Counted from the stretch's first letter, positions 1 to 9,237 are shown. The stretch is DNA of 64,000 nucleotides from Natronosalvus rutilus (GCF_024204665.1 NZ_CP100355.1:3143451-3207450); one strand, 5' to 3'. A program made the numbers and translations. Notes: generated by a model from the sequence alone, not told the origin.

Positions 1-1
1 C

Positions 2-181
2 GAGGACGACGTGCGCGAGGCCGTCCTCGAGGTCGTCGAGCGAAACGCTGATCAGGTCGAGCGCGAGGGAATGCAGGCGTTCTCGGGGCTTATGGGCGAA
101 TGTATGGGCGCCTTGCGTGGAAAGGCCGACGGCGACCTCGTGAGCCAGGTGTTGCGCGAGGAGATTCAGGAGCGGGCCTGA
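2..181 (+). CDS. GatB/GatE amidotransferase subunit, C-terminal fragment
   Basis: The window opens inside a reading frame that ends with TGA at 179-181. The visible 59 residues (for example AFSGLMGECMGALRGKADG, then VLREEIQERA at the end) match the GatB/YqeY tail domain of archaeal tRNA-dependent amidotransferases. These enzymes convert Glu-tRNA(Gln) or Asp-tRNA(Asn) to the amide form in the cytoplasm. The YqeY-like tail recognises the tRNA D-arm. Both GatB and GatE carry this tail, and the part seen does not separate them; GatE seems slightly more likely. The 5' end lies outside the window. Confidence 0.75.
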   Translation, partial: EDDVREAVLEVVERNADQVEREGMQAFSGLMGECMGALRGKADGDLVSQVLREEIQERA

Positions 182-323
182 GTTCGAGACCCGTTTTCAC
201 TCGAGATAGCCGTCGCGAGTCGGCCGTCACGAGTCGAAGTGGTGACTATTACTACACTTTTCGAAGCAGTTTGGTATAAAAACGATAGCGACTCCGCCGC
301 GCCGTTCGAGCACCGCCCAGCCG

Positions 324-1445
324 TCACTCCTCGATCGGGTCGGTCCCGTAGACGGCGGTGACGAGCGCCGCCGACCCGCCGGTCTCGAGGTCGAACGAAC
401 GCGCCTCGCCGCCAAGTCCCGACTCGAGGCGCTCGACGTCGACGGCGGTTTCAGACTCGTAGGTGACTATCACGCGGGCATTCGACTCGGACTCCGCGAG
501 TTGTAGTCCCTGAACGACGCCCGTCGCCCCCTCGAAGGGCGAGAAGTCGAAAGCGACGTCGTCCTCCTGGACCTGGTCGCCCGGTTCGAGGTCGGTGAGT
601 GATTCGCCTGCGCCGGCGAGACACGACGTGATTCCGGTGTTCGCCCCCGCGCGAAGCAATGTCTCGAGCGTCGTGTCCGATTCGTGGGCCGGCGATTGCG
701 ACCCCACGTTCGTCTCGACGATGGCGGAGACGACCGCGAGCGACCGGGCCTGGTCGGCGCCGAACGCGTAGACGAACGCGTCGTCGGTGACGCCAACGAC
801 CTCGCTCGAGGCGTCGTCCGCGAAGACGACGAAGTCATCGGCACCGTCTTCCGCCTCGGCCTGCAGCTCGTAGCCCTCGGCCTCGAGCCCCGAGCGGGCC
901 GTCTCGAGGTCGTACGCACCGTAGAGGGCGTACGCGCCGTCGACGTAGACGAGGGCGGCGTCGTCGGACTCGCCCTCCGCCTCGGCCTGTACCTGTGCGA
1001 TTGGCGATGATCCCAGAGCGAACAGCCCGTAGATGCCGAGCGACACCACGGCGATCGGATTCTGGAGGAAGGGGTCGTCGGGCACCGTTCCCTCGCCCGG
1101 GTCGTCGTCGAGGGTCCCGACGATGGTCGCGAGGTCGACGGCGGTGAAGAAGTACTCTCGCGGCGTCGTTTCGTCGTCGGCCAGCGCGTCGGCCGACGGC
1201 AGCACTGACGCGTAACTGGGGAGTTCGCCACCCTCGAGCCAGGCGGGCGTCGTCTCCTCGTCGGTTTCGTCGATCTCGTCCTCGTCGGCCCCGTCGGTGC
1301 CATCGTCGGCGTTCGATTCTTCGCTATCCTCGTCATCGTTCGGCTCGAGCGACTGATCGGCCTCGTCGGCGAGGTCGGAACAGCCGGCCAGAAGCGTGCT
1401 GGCGGCGCCGAGCATCGCGAGAACGTGGCGGCGGTGTGCGTCCAT
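324..1445 (-). CDS. Predicted Tat-exported surface lipoprotein, function unknown
   Basis: 373 aa. The N-terminus has an RR pair at residues 5-6, a hydrophobic stretch and a lipobox ending at Cys22 (LLAGC), so export by the Tat system and lipid anchoring on the outer face of the membrane is likely. Residues 25-66 form an acidic Asp/Glu/Thr linker typical of haloarchaeal surface proteins. The remaining ~300 residues are a soluble domain I do not recognise; it has alternating hydrophobic and acidic segments and no catalytic motif. The gene converges on the amidotransferase gene and is followed only by a short AT-rich spacer. No function is proposed. Confidence 0.75.
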   Translation of the reverse strand: MDAHRRHVLAMLGAASTLLAGCSDLADEADQSLEPNDDEDSEESNADDGTDGADEDEIDETDEETTPAWLEGGELPSYASVLPSADALADDETTPREYFFTAVDLATIVGTLDDDPGEGTVPDDPFLQNPIAVVSLGIYGLFALGSSPIAQVQAEAEGESDDAALVYVDGAYALYGAYDLETARSGLEAEGYELQAEAEDGADDFVVFADDASSEVVGVTDDAFVYAFGADQARSLAVVSAIVETNVGSQSPAHESDTTLETLLRAGANTGITSCLAGAGESLTDLEPGDQVQEDDVAFDFSPFEGATGVVQGLQLAESESNARVIVTYESETAVDVERLESGLGGEARSFDLETGGSAALVTAVYGTDPIEE

Positions 1446-1528
1446 TGCTCGGTGGTCGTGATCCGAGGACTATATCCCTGGTGGCCACTCCGGGAGTATT
1501 GATACCTCTTCGCGACGGTTCGTACTCC

Positions 1529-2314
1529 TCAGTTCTCCTCACGGTCCGGGCGCTCGGTCGCTCGGCGCAACACGCCGAGCAAGGTGGTGACCTCCTGGAC
1601 CGTGGGATCTGCTCGACCGTGCAGTCGACGAAGCATCCGCATTGTCTTCGCTCGCTTCTCCTCGGGGTGGTTGATCTCCTCGAGGAGGGCCGCCCACTGG
1701 TCGTACAGCCGCTCGAGCGACGGCTCGTCGGCCCGGACGCGCTCGACGTCGGGAAGCTGGACATCTCCGGGATCGAGCGCGATCGTCCGGAGTTCGTAGA
1801 GCGTGATGGTCGCGGCCTGGCCGAGGTTGAGTACCGGGTACTCGGCGCTGGCTGGGATCGAGCAGACCTCGTCCAGGCGGGCGAGTTCCTCGTTCGTCAG
1901 GCCGACGCCCTCCCGACCGAAGACGACGACGGTGTCGGCTTCGACGCGCTCGAGGCGGTCGGCGAGCTCGGCGGGCGTCGTGAACGGAAAGCGCACGTGG
2001 TGCTGGTCGTCCTCGTTCGTGATCGCCGTGGTGCCGACGGTGTGGTAGTTCTCGACCAGGTGGTCGAACGAGACCTCCCGCGCGTTCGGAAGGACGTCCT
2101 CGCGTGCGTGACCGGCGAAGCCGTAGGCCTCCCCGTCGGGGTCGAGTTCGGGCGGGTCGACGAGCAGCAGCTCCGAGAAGCCGAAGTTCTTCATCGCTCG
2201 AGCGATGGTGCCGACGTTGCCGGGCGTCTGGGCGTCGACGACGGCGACAGCGGGCGGATTTCGAGGATGTTCGTCACCGGTTTCCGGCGAAGACGCTCGC
2301 GGGTCGTCGGTCAT
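1529..2314 (-). CDS. trmJ: RNA 2'-O-methyltransferase, TrmJ/SpoU family
   Basis: 261 aa. SPOUT-fold methyltransferase with the expected order of motifs: NVGTIARAMKNFGF near residue 30 (motif 1), VVFGREGVGLTNEEL near 135 (motif 2) and LNLGQAATITLYEL near 165 (motif 3, part of the AdoMet-binding trefoil knot). The C-terminal helical region (ERLYDQWAALLEEI) matches TrmJ-type enzymes, which 2'-O-methylate tRNA position 32; archaeal members act on C32. The start chosen is the ATG whose ATGA overlaps the stop of the upstream gene; longer in-frame extensions are Arg-rich and read as out-of-frame translation. Translational coupling to the upstream gene is likely. Confidence 0.88.
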   Translation of the reverse strand: MTDDPRASSPETGDEHPRNPPAVAVVDAQTPGNVGTIARAMKNFGFSELLLVDPPELDPDGEAYGFAGHAREDVLPNAREVSFDHLVENYHTVGTTAITNEDDQHHVRFPFTTPAELADRLERVEADTVVVFGREGVGLTNEELARLDEVCSIPASAEYPVLNLGQAATITLYELRTIALDPGDVQLPDVERVRADEPSLERLYDQWAALLEEINHPEEKRAKTMRMLRRLHGRADPTVQEVTTLLGVLRRATERPDREEN

Positions 2315-2862
2315 TTCCGGCCCGGATACTCGGCACCGAAATCCACGTCCGCGTTGGCGATGTCCTCGTCGCTCAGGCCGACCCGGTCGCTGATGTCGTC
2401 GCCCATCAGGTCGCCGTGCTCGTCGGGATCGGCCTTCGGCGGCTTCGGCAGGTCCGTCGGGTCCGTCTCGACGTACTCCATGCCCTCGTAGCCCTCGGGT
2501 GCGCGACCGCCCTCGAGGAACCACTCGTAGAACGCCTCCGCGAAGTCGTCGCTGCCGCGGTGGGCGTCGCCGCCCTCCTCGCGGAACCAGTAGACGAAGT
2601 CGGGTTCGTGTTCCTCACAGAGAATGACTTCCGAGAGGGGTTCGCCGTAGACGTACCGCGCCCGGTTGCACGCCTCGAGGTTGTCGTCGCCGTAGATCAA
2701 CCAGCAGCCGTGACACGGTGCGTTGTAGATGACGTCGAGTCGGATCATCCGTTTGCGGGCGTCCTCGGGCATCTGCGCGAGCGGGAGAAAGTCGCCGTCT
2801 TCGTCGAGGATGTCTTCCTCGTCGAAACGCCAGCCGCGCATCCCGATACTCACTTTTCCCAT
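2311..2862 (-). CDS. Conserved haloarchaeal hypothetical, coupled to trmJ
   Basis: 183 aa, acidic and soluble, with no signal peptide or membrane segment. Residues 49-53 contain a CHGC pair, and further Cys/His residues follow (LEAC near 64, ILCEEHE near 82), so a bound metal is possible. The sequence is rich in Trp, Tyr and Asp, with an acidic tail. The stop overlaps the start of the trmJ-like gene by 4 nt (ATGA), so the two are one transcription unit. I do not recognise the family. The co-location suggests an RNA-related role, but that is inference only. Confidence 0.7.
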   Translation of the reverse strand: MGKVSIGMRGWRFDEEDILDEDGDFLPLAQMPEDARKRMIRLDVIYNAPCHGCWLIYGDDNLEACNRARYVYGEPLSEVILCEEHEPDFVYWFREEGGDAHRGSDDFAEAFYEWFLEGGRAPEGYEGMEYVETDPTDLPKPPKADPDEHGDLMGDDISDRVGLSDEDIANADVDFGAEYPGRK

Positions 2863-2922
2863 GGTCGGGGTTTCGGCCGCGAAGACAAAAAGAGACTGTT
2901 CGCTTCCCGAGTGGTCAGGGGC

Positions 2923-3480
2923 TCAGCCCAGCAGGTACCGCATCACCGGGTACCGCTCGACGAGCGCTTCGCCGCGAATCTCCATCTGCTCGATGTAGCG
3001 GTCGAGCCCGAGGATTCGACCGGCGCCGAAGGCGGCGACCGCCAGGAAGACGACCGCGTAGATCAGCGTCGAGTCGAACAGCGCGAGCACGTCGCCTTCC
3101 CAGCCGCCGAGGTAGAAGGCGGTCATCTGGAGCGCGCCGCCGAGGGCCGCCAGTCGGACGAACGCCCCCGCGATGAGGGCGATCCCGATCAGGAGCTGGG
3201 TCGCCGGGATGACGACGTTGATGACGTCCATCAGCGCGGCGTTGGCCGCCATCGTGGCGTAGAGCCCGCTGACCGGGCTGGCCGCGTCGACGCCGTGGAC
3301 GAGGTAGCCGCTCGCGTCGAAGGGCCACTCGCTGACCTTTCCGAGACCGGCGAACAGGATCATGCCGCCAATGACGAACCGAAGGGCGACGACGAACCAC
3401 GCCGACAGGGCGTGGGGGTGACCTTCAAGGGTGATACCGCCGTAACGGCTTTCGAGCCGGTTGAACGTGTTAGTTGACAT
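2923..3480 (-). CDS. DoxX family membrane protein
   Basis: 185 aa with four hydrophobic helices (around residues 32-52, 75-95, 105-125 and 133-150), including FVVALRFVIGGMILFAGLGK, which is the usual first-helix signature of DoxX/TQO small-subunit proteins. DoxX proteins are linked to quinone-dependent thiosulfate oxidation, redox stress or polyketide/quinone detoxification; nothing here says which. The ATG at 3480 is preferred because an upstream alternative adds 14 poorly conserved residues. It is a single-gene unit divergent from the folate gene, with a TAGGC-N-GCCTA palindrome 27-37 nt before the start. Confidence 0.85.
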   Translation of the reverse strand: MSTNTFNRLESRYGGITLEGHPHALSAWFVVALRFVIGGMILFAGLGKVSEWPFDASGYLVHGVDAASPVSGLYATMAANAALMDVINVVIPATQLLIGIALIAGAFVRLAALGGALQMTAFYLGGWEGDVLALFDSTLIYAVVFLAVAAFGAGRILGLDRYIEQMEIRGEALVERYPVMRYLLG

Positions 3481-3506
3481 TGTCTGGTACCTCTTACAGG
3501 TATTCG

Positions 3507-3517
3507 TAGGCTGCCTA
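3507..3517. promoter_or_regulatory. Palindrome in DoxX promoter region
   Basis: TAGGC, one base, then GCCTA forms a perfect 11-nt palindrome 27-37 nt before the DoxX start, where the TATA box or its flank should lie. It is too short for a terminator. It could be a repressor site. No second copy was noticed in the window. Confidence 0.3.
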
Positions 3518-3706
3518 TCCACCTAAGAAGGGGTCGTGGTTCCCGTTCGCTGGGAAACAGCTACACGAGTGGACGTTCGTTTCGCTCGAGGGGCGGTTTC
3601 GTGACCATCTCGACAGGAGACATTCCTGACGGGAGCCCCTGGATCCGACGACTGATCGGTTCGCCGGAATCACGGCCCCTTTGTAGCCGCCCGCTCGAGT
3701 ACCCCC

Positions 3707-4900
3707 ATGGACAGCGTCGACGCCGCGGGACTGGGCATCGGAGACGAGTACCCGCCCCGGATCATGGGCGTGCTCAACGTCAGCGAGGAGTCGCCGTACG
3801 ATCCGAGCGTGTTCGACGACCCCGAAGAGGCGGCCCGGTACGTGGACGAGGAACTCGTCGGCGAGGGAGCGGACATCGTCGACGTCGGCCTCGAGTCGGC
3901 CAACAAGCGCTTCGATGTGCTTAGCGCAGCGGAGGAACTCAAGCGCCTCCACGTCGCCCTCGAGACGATCGATCGCGTCTCCGGAGACGCCGTGTTCTCG
4001 ATCGAGACGCGCTACGCGGCGGTCGCCGACGAGGCCCTCGCAAGCGGCTTCGATATGGTAAACGACATCTGCGGGTTCGCCGACCCAGAGATGCCCGCGG
4101 TCTGTCGGGACCACGACGCCGCCGTCGTGAAGATGGCGAGTCCGCCGGACCTCGAGCGACCAGGTGCCGTCGAGGAGACCGACTGGAGCGTCCGGAAGTC
4201 ACCCGAGTGGGCCGCGTCGGCCGACTACGTCGACCAGGTCTACGAGGCGCTGAAGCAGAACGGGCTGACCGAGAAGACCATCGTCGACCCCGCTTTCGGC
4301 GGCTGGAGCGAGGAGAAGACGCTCGCACACGACCGGGAGACCTTCCGCCGGTTGCGTGAGTTTCGCGCCCTCGGCCGACCAATGTTGGTCTCGATCAACC
4401 GGAAGAATTTCCTCGGCGACCTCGTCGGCCGCGATACGGAGGGTCGACTCCCCGCGAGCCTCGCGGCGACCGCGCTGGCCGTCGACCATGGGGCCCACGT
4501 CGTCCGAACCCACGACGTGGCGGAGACTGTCGACGCCGCGCATATCGGGAAGGCGTTCACCGACCGCGAGCAGGTACTGGAAGACGGTGTTCGAGTAGCC
4601 CGGCTCGAGGTCGAGTCGACGCGCGACCTCCGGGCGCACCTTCGCGAGGGCGGAGTCGATCCGTCGCTGGCCGGCGAACTGTACCAACAGGTTCTCGAAA
4701 TCGACGGCCTCACGCCATCGAAACGCGAACGAGTCGGCGAATTAGCACACGATACGGGCGCAACCCCGGTCGAATTGTCTGACGGACGCATGCTGTTGTG
4801 CGCGTCGGACGATCAACTATCCGGGATTTTCGAGCGCCTCGAGGGCTCAGACGACGAAACCGAAGACGCCTGGAACGCCGTCAGACGGGTGCTCGAGTAA
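3707..4900 (+). CDS. folP: Dihydropteroate synthase-like protein (folate/pterin pathway)
   Basis: 397 aa. A TIM-barrel pterin-binding domain is recognisable from ordered DHPS-like motifs: IMGVLNVSEESPYDPSVF near residue 19, ADIVDVGLESANKRF near 58, MVNDICGFADPEMP near 110, DPAFGGW near 196, SINRKNFLG near 233 and HVVRTHDVAET near 265. DHPS condenses a pterin diphosphate with p-aminobenzoate. Several consensus residues differ (SEES for TPDS, INRK for LSRK), so a methanopterin/folate-like variant or a divergent substrate is possible. About 110 extra C-terminal residues follow the barrel. The next gene on this strand encodes the MptE pterin pyrophosphokinase, which supports the pathway call. Confidence 0.82.
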   Translation: MDSVDAAGLGIGDEYPPRIMGVLNVSEESPYDPSVFDDPEEAARYVDEELVGEGADIVDVGLESANKRFDVLSAAEELKRLHVALETIDRVSGDAVFSIETRYAAVADEALASGFDMVNDICGFADPEMPAVCRDHDAAVVKMASPPDLERPGAVEETDWSVRKSPEWAASADYVDQVYEALKQNGLTEKTIVDPAFGGWSEEKTLAHDRETFRRLREFRALGRPMLVSINRKNFLGDLVGRDTEGRLPASLAATALAVDHGAHVVRTHDVAETVDAAHIGKAFTDREQVLEDGVRVARLEVESTRDLRAHLREGGVDPSLAGELYQQVLEIDGLTPSKRERVGELAHDTGATPVELSDGRMLLCASDDQLSGIFERLEGSDDETEDAWNAVRRVLE

Positions 4901-4941
4901 GAGAAAGCTTATGGCATCCGCTTCGAAAGAGGGAAGTGGAA

Positions 4942-4992
4942 GCCGGGTGGCCTCACGGGTAGGGGTACTTGCGAGGCAACGCTCGGCCCACA
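4942..4992 (+). ncRNA. Possible structured RNA between folP and mptE
   Basis: The 135-nt gap between the two pterin genes can fold. GCCGGG (4942-4947) pairs with CTCGGC (4982-4987), and inside it GCCTC (4950-4954) pairs with GAGGC (4973-4977). Short asymmetric internal loops of 2 and 4 nt separate the stems, and the apical loop is 18 nt. An ACA follows two bases after the outer stem (4990-4992), as in H/ACA RNAs, but the internal loops are too small for a standard pseudouridylation pocket. It could be a leader element for mptE, an sRNA or chance in GC-rich DNA. Confidence 0.22.
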
Positions 4993-5035
4993 AACGGATT
5001 ATTGCGGTCGGCTCTAACTTGGGACAGTGACGACT

Positions 5036-5734
5036 ATGGACTATCACGAGTGGGAACCGGCGTACGACGCGATTCTCGCCGACTTCGGATTCGACCGGAC
5101 GGCCGACGAACGCGCTCGAGACGCCCTCGCCGACCTCACCTCGTCCTTCGACCTCGAGCGACTCGCGTTCGTGCGCGGCGCCCGGGTCGTCCTCGCTGGA
5201 GCGGGACCGTCGCTCGAGACCGACGCGGCCCTCGAGACGGCTCGAGCGGCCGAGGTCGTGATCGCGGCCTCGACGGCAGTGGACGTACTCGAGGCCGCTG
5301 GAGTCGAGGTCGATTGCATGGTGACGGACCTGGATAAGAACCCGGAGACTGTCGAACACCTCACCCGCCGCGGAACCCCGGTAGCCGTCCACGCGCACGG
5401 CGACAACGTTCCCGCCCTTCAAACCGTGGTCCCCGAGTGCGACCAGAAGTTCGTCCTGCCGACAACGCAGGCCGAACCGGCTAGACCCGTCCGCAACTTC
5501 GGCGGCTTCACCGACGGCGACCGGGCGGCGTTTCTCGCGGACCACCTTGGAGCCAGTCGGCTGAGATTCGTCGGCTGGGATTTCGACGACCCCGCCGTCG
5601 ACCCGACGAAATCGAAAAAGCTTTCGTGGGCCGAACGGCTGCTCTACTGGCTCGAGCACCGTCGCGGCGAGAACTTTTCGGTCCTCGACGGCCGCCGCGA
5701 CGCGATTGACGTGCGAGCACTTCCAATCGAGTGA
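5036..5734 (+). CDS. mptE: 6-hydroxymethyl-7,8-dihydropterin pyrophosphokinase, MptE type
   Basis: 232 aa (DUF115/MptE-like). Motifs seen: [11 protein letters not shown] near residue 48, [18 protein letters not shown] near 75, [10 protein letters not shown] near 95, AVHAHGDN near 120 and FVGWDFDDP near 180. The family transfers pyrophosphate from ATP to the 6-hydroxymethyl group of dihydropterin, giving the substrate of dihydropteroate synthase; the archaeal enzyme replaces bacterial FolK. Its position directly after the DHPS-like gene on the same strand fits one pathway. The ATG at 5036 is taken; an in-frame GTG three codons upstream is also possible. Confidence 0.87.
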   Translation: MDYHEWEPAYDAILADFGFDRTADERARDALADLTSSFDLERLAFVRGARVVLAGAGPSLETDAALETARAAEVVIAASTAVDVLEAAGVEVDCMVTDLDKNPETVEHLTRRGTPVAVHAHGDNVPALQTVVPECDQKFVLPTTQAEPARPVRNFGGFTDGDRAAFLADHLGASRLRFVGWDFDDPAVDPTKSKKLSWAERLLYWLEHRRGENFSVLDGRRDAIDVRALPIE

Positions 5735-5807
5735 CTCAGCACGAGGGCAACTACTTGTCGTCGAACACCCACCCAGCCGTAACCACATCCAATTACGCCC
5801 GATCGAC

Positions 5808-5816
5808 GGTTATTTG
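5808..5816 (+). promoter_or_regulatory. TATA-like box of the tup operon
   Basis: GGTTATTTG lies ~27-33 nt before the tupA ATG, the usual spacing for a leaderless haloarchaeal promoter. It is flanked by an inverted TACGC (5794-5798) and GCGTA (5825-5829) pair, which is a possible site for the operon's own regulator. The arms are short, so the operator part is tentative. Confidence 0.35.
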
Positions 5817-5840
5817 CAACTGGAGCGTATCGTGGTATCC

Positions 5841-6809
5841 ATGCCGATACAACGCCGTCGGTTCCTGGCCGTCGCCGGATCCGCCGCGGCCGCCGGCGTC
5901 GCTGGCTGTTTCGCGAGCGGCGATTCGGGAAATGACGGGGCCGAGATTGCCGGCGAAACCCTCACACTGGCGACGACGACCAGTACCGACGACACGGGGC
6001 TCCTGGCTGCGCTGAACGAACCGTTCGAGGAGCGCTTCGGCGTGACCGTCCACACCGTCGCCAAGGGAACCGGGGCGGCCCTCGAGACGGCGCGAAACGG
6101 CGACGCCGACGTGGTCATGGTTCACGCCCGCTCGCTCGAGGACGAGTTCCTCGAGGACGGGTACGGGGTGAACCGCCGGGACCTCATGTTCAACGACTTC
6201 GTAATCGTCGGCGAGAGCGACGATCCGGCGGGAATCGGCGGCGAGAGCGAGGTCGAGGGCGCGCTCTCGACCATCGCCGAGACCGAATCCACGTTCGTCT
6301 CTCGAGGCGACAACTCGGGCACCCACACGAAGGAACAGCAACTGTGGGCGGACGCGGGCATCGACCCCGCCGAGAGCGGCGAGTGGTACGTCGAGACGGG
6401 GTCGGGGATGGGCGAGGCACTCACCCGAACGAACGAGATGGGCGGGTACACCCTGGCCGACAGGGGGACCTACCTCTCGATGAAGTCCGAGATCGACCTC
6501 AAGATCCACGTCCAGGGCCCGGTCGGAGGCGGCCCGGAGTCCCTGATGAACCCCTACGGGATCGTCGCAGTGAACCCGGCCGTTCACGAGAACGTGGCCT
6601 ACGACCTCGCGATGGCCTACATCGGCTTCCTGACGAGTCTCGAGGGCCAGGAGGTCATCGAGGGGTACACCGTCTCGGACGAACAGCTGTTCTTCCCCGA
6701 GGCGCTCGCCGAGGAACCGAACTTCGAACAGTACGTACCGACGGCCTGGCGGTCGTCGTCCGACGACTCACCCAGCGGCTCGTCTAACGAGTCGACCGAC
6801 CAGGAGTGA
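5841..6809 (+). CDS. tupA: Tungstate ABC transporter substrate-binding lipoprotein
   Basis: 322 aa. The Tat lipoprotein signal has RRRF at residues 5-8 and a lipobox ending at Cys23. The mature part starts with [13 protein letters not shown], the TTTS oxyanion-binding loop typical of TupA-type tungstate receptors, and contains [16 protein letters not shown] near residue 153, also a TupA hallmark. It binds tungstate outside the membrane and hands it to the permease encoded next. The start is the ATG with the Tat signal; a TTATTTG box at about 5809-5815 lies ~27-32 nt upstream, consistent with a leaderless mRNA. A molybdate-binding role cannot be excluded. Confidence 0.92.
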   Translation: MPIQRRRFLAVAGSAAAAGVAGCFASGDSGNDGAEIAGETLTLATTTSTDDTGLLAALNEPFEERFGVTVHTVAKGTGAALETARNGDADVVMVHARSLEDEFLEDGYGVNRRDLMFNDFVIVGESDDPAGIGGESEVEGALSTIAETESTFVSRGDNSGTHTKEQQLWADAGIDPAESGEWYVETGSGMGEALTRTNEMGGYTLADRGTYLSMKSEIDLKIHVQGPVGGGPESLMNPYGIVAVNPAVHENVAYDLAMAYIGFLTSLEGQEVIEGYTVSDEQLFFPEALAEEPNFEQYVPTAWRSSSDDSPSGSSNESTDQE

Positions 6810-7576
6810 TCACTATTCGGAACGGCTACAATGGTTCCACGGAGATGACGCGGACGATGAGCGAACTGCCACTCGAGGTCCTGTCGATTCCGGCCGTCGC
6901 TTTCCCCTTCGAGTGGCCCTACGTCAGGAGCATTATCGAGGTCTCCCTGTACGTCAGCACCGCCGCCGTCTTAGTGAGCACGCTGCTCAGCCTGCCCATC
7001 GCGCTCGCGCTGGGATTTACTTCGTTTCGCGGGAAGGGACTGCTCACCTCGATTATCACCACCGGGATGGGATTTCCGAGCGTCGTCGTCGGCCTCGTCG
7101 TGCTCTTCGGGGTCTCGAACCAGGGGCCGCTCGGCTCGCTCGAGCTCGCCTTCACGCCGGAGGCGATGATCCTCTCTCAGATCGTCCTCGCGATGCCGGT
7201 CATCACCGGCGTCAGCCTCGCGGCCGTCTCGAGCGTCGACGACGGCGTTCGCGACGCGGCGTTCGCCATGGGCGGCACCCGGCTCGACGTGGCCATCGTG
7301 ACGATCAGGGAGGCCCGCTACGGCATTGCGACGGCCGTCCTTGCCGGCTTCGGTCGGGCGATCAGCGAGGTCGGCGGGGTGCTCATCGTCGGCGGGAACA
7401 TCGTCGTTTCCGGGGAGTCGTACACGCGGACGCTCACGACGGCGATCCAGCTCGAGGCCCGACAGGGACGCTACGAGACGGCGATGATCCTCGGGGGCGT
7501 GCTGGTCGCGCTCGTCTTGCTCGTGAACGCGCTGGTCCTTCGGCTGGGCGACGGCGGGGGTGGGCGGTACCGATGA
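6806..7576 (+). CDS. tupB: Tungstate ABC transporter permease
   Basis: 256 aa if the GTG at 6806 (GTGA overlap with the tupA stop) is used; ATG codons at 6845 and 6857 would remove 13 or 17 residues and are equally plausible. At least five membrane helices are visible. The family's EAA-type cytoplasmic loop appears as [20 protein letters not shown] near residue 150. The helix after it carries [19 protein letters not shown], a conserved sequence of TupB/anion permeases. It forms the membrane channel between TupA and TupC. Confidence 0.9.
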   Translation: MITIRNGYNGSTEMTRTMSELPLEVLSIPAVAFPFEWPYVRSIIEVSLYVSTAAVLVSTLLSLPIALALGFTSFRGKGLLTSIITTGMGFPSVVVGLVVLFGVSNQGPLGSLELAFTPEAMILSQIVLAMPVITGVSLAAVSSVDDGVRDAAFAMGGTRLDVAIVTIREARYGIATAVLAGFGRAISEVGGVLIVGGNIVVSGESYTRTLTTAIQLEARQGRYETAMILGGVLVALVLLVNALVLRLGDGGGGRYR

Positions 7577-8454
7577 GGGTGACAGACGGGGCGGGCTCGA
7601 CGGAGGAGACAGACGAGACGGGCGAGACGGACGGATCGAACGCGACGAACGAGGCGAGCGAAACGAACGCAACGAACGCGCCGAGGGCAACCATCGAGGC
7701 CCGCGACGTCACCCACGGCTACGGCCGCGAGCGCGTCCTCGAGGACGTTACCCTCTCGGTCGCCCCCGGTGAGGTCGTCGCACTCATCGGCCCCTCGGGC
7801 GTCGGGAAGACGACGCTGTTGCGACTCCTCGCCCTTTTCGAGCGGCCCGACGACGGGACGGTTCGTCACGGCGGCGAGGACGTCTGGGCGAACGGTAACG
7901 GCGAACGTCTCGACCACCGTCGTCGCGTCGGCATGGTGTTCCAGGAACCGAACCTCTTCGGCGCGAGCGTCCGGCAGAACGTCGCCTACGGGTTGCGCGT
8001 TCGGCAGGGGTGGCCCGAACGGGTTCGGCACAGTTTCGCCTCGATTCTGGGGAGTGCGTCGACGTCTCCGGCCGTCGCACAGGCCCTCGAGGCCGTCGGC
8101 CTCGAGTCGTACGCCGATCGCGACGTCGATTCGCTCTCGGGTGGTGAGGCCCAGCGCGTGGCGTTCGCTCGAGCGCTCGCGTACGATCCGGACGTCCTCG
8201 TCCTCGACGAACCCACGTCGGAACTCGACCCGCGGAACACGGCGATCCTCGAGGACGCCGTCCGGACGGCCCGCGCGAACGGCATCGGGGTCGCGCTGGC
8301 GACCCACGACATGCACCAGGCCCGGCGCGTGGCCGACCGCGTCGGCCTCCTTCTGGACGACGGCATCGTCGAAATCGACGAGACGGACACCATCTTCGAG
8401 GACCCCAGCGACGACCGAACGCGACAGTTTATCCGGGGGGACCTGGTCTACTGA
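7573..8454 (+). CDS. tupC: Tungstate ABC transporter ATP-binding protein
   Basis: 293 aa; its ATG overlaps the tupB stop (ATGA). After a low-complexity Thr/Asn/Glu-rich N-terminal extension (residues 1-38), the ABC ATPase domain shows Walker [12 protein letters not shown] near 73, a Q-loop in [10 protein letters not shown] near 118, signature [15 protein letters not shown] near 188, Walker [13 protein letters not shown] near 208 and switch His in ATHDMHQ near 245. It powers tungstate uptake at the cytoplasmic face. The N-terminal extension is absent from most family members and its translated repeats (ETDE/TNA) look like replication-slippage sequence. Confidence 0.9.
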   Translation: MRVTDGAGSTEETDETGETDGSNATNEASETNATNAPRATIEARDVTHGYGRERVLEDVTLSVAPGEVVALIGPSGVGKTTLLRLLALFERPDDGTVRHGGEDVWANGNGERLDHRRRVGMVFQEPNLFGASVRQNVAYGLRVRQGWPERVRHSFASILGSASTSPAVAQALEAVGLESYADRDVDSLSGGEAQRVAFARALAYDPDVLVLDEPTSELDPRNTAILEDAVRTARANGIGVALATHDMHQARRVADRVGLLLDDGIVEIDETDTIFEDPSDDRTRQFIRGDLVY

Positions 8455-8457
8455 TCC

Positions 8458-9231
8458 ATGACGATCGAGCGCGGGTATCGAACGGAACTCACCGTCGGCG
8501 AGGTGACGGTCGGCCGCCGCGACGTCGAGATGCTCGAGGCGATCGACGCCCACGGCTCGATGCACGCGGCCGCCGACGCCTTGGGGCGATCCTACGCCCG
8601 ACTCCAGCGCCGGATCGTCGAACTCGAGGACGAACTGGGTCCACTCACCGAGCGCCACCGGGGTGGCGCCGACGGCGGCGGGACCACCATCACCGAGACC
8701 GCGCAGGACCTCCGCCGGCGCTTCGAACGCCACCAGACGGCGCTCGAGGGCGTCGCGAGCGTCACGGAGTCGGTGTTGTCAGGAACGGTCGTCGACCGCG
8801 AGGGCGAACTCGCGACGGTCGAGACCGACATCGGGCTGGTCGTCGCCGTCGCTCCCCAGGAGGCGGAGATGGTCCAAGTGAGCGTCCGATCGGACGCGGT
8901 CGTCCTGTCCGATCCCGGGGAACGGTCGCAACCGGGTCAGACGAGTTTTCGCAACCGGTTCGAGGGCACCGTCGAGCGCGTGGAACAAGGAACCTCGGTG
9001 GCCCAGGTTCGCGTCGGCGTGGACGGAACGCAGGGGCGAATGGGGGCCGACGGAGCCGCACTAAAGGGGCCACGGACCGACGAAGCCGCACTCGAGGCGC
9101 TCGTCACCCGCGCGAGCGTCGACTCCCTCGGTCTCGAACCCGGTCGTCCCATCGTCGCGTCGTTCAAGGCGACCGCGGCGCGGGCGATTCCGCTCGAGGG
9201 CGTGGACGGCTCACCCGCTGATTCGCACTGA
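8458..9231 (+). CDS. ModE-type HTH/TOBE regulator of the tungstate operon
   Basis: 257 aa, starting three bases after the tupC stop. The N-terminal ~90 residues are a ModE-like LysR-type winged helix (EMLEAIDAHGSMHAAADALG, RLQRRIVELEDELG). Two TOBE/MOP-like oxyanion-binding segments follow (VLSGTVVDREGELATVETDIG near 103 and FRNRFEGTVERVEQG near 164). This arrangement fits a one-component sensor that binds molybdate or tungstate and DNA. Its place as the last gene of tupABC argues for local feedback control, which is inference; a candidate inverted repeat flanks the operon TATA box. Confidence 0.83.
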   Translation: MTIERGYRTELTVGEVTVGRRDVEMLEAIDAHGSMHAAADALGRSYARLQRRIVELEDELGPLTERHRGGADGGGTTITETAQDLRRRFERHQTALEGVASVTESVLSGTVVDREGELATVETDIGLVVAVAPQEAEMVQVSVRSDAVVLSDPGERSQPGQTSFRNRFEGTVERVEQGTSVAQVRVGVDGTQGRMGADGAALKGPRTDEAALEALVTRASVDSLGLEPGRPIVASFKATAARAIPLEGVDGSPADSH

Positions 9232-9237
9232 CCCGAC

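Noticed and set aside
4942-4992. tRNA or full H/ACA guide RNA between folP and mptE
   Set aside because: No anticodon arm or T-loop sequence, and internal loops are too small for a guide pocket; kept as a weak structured-RNA candidate.
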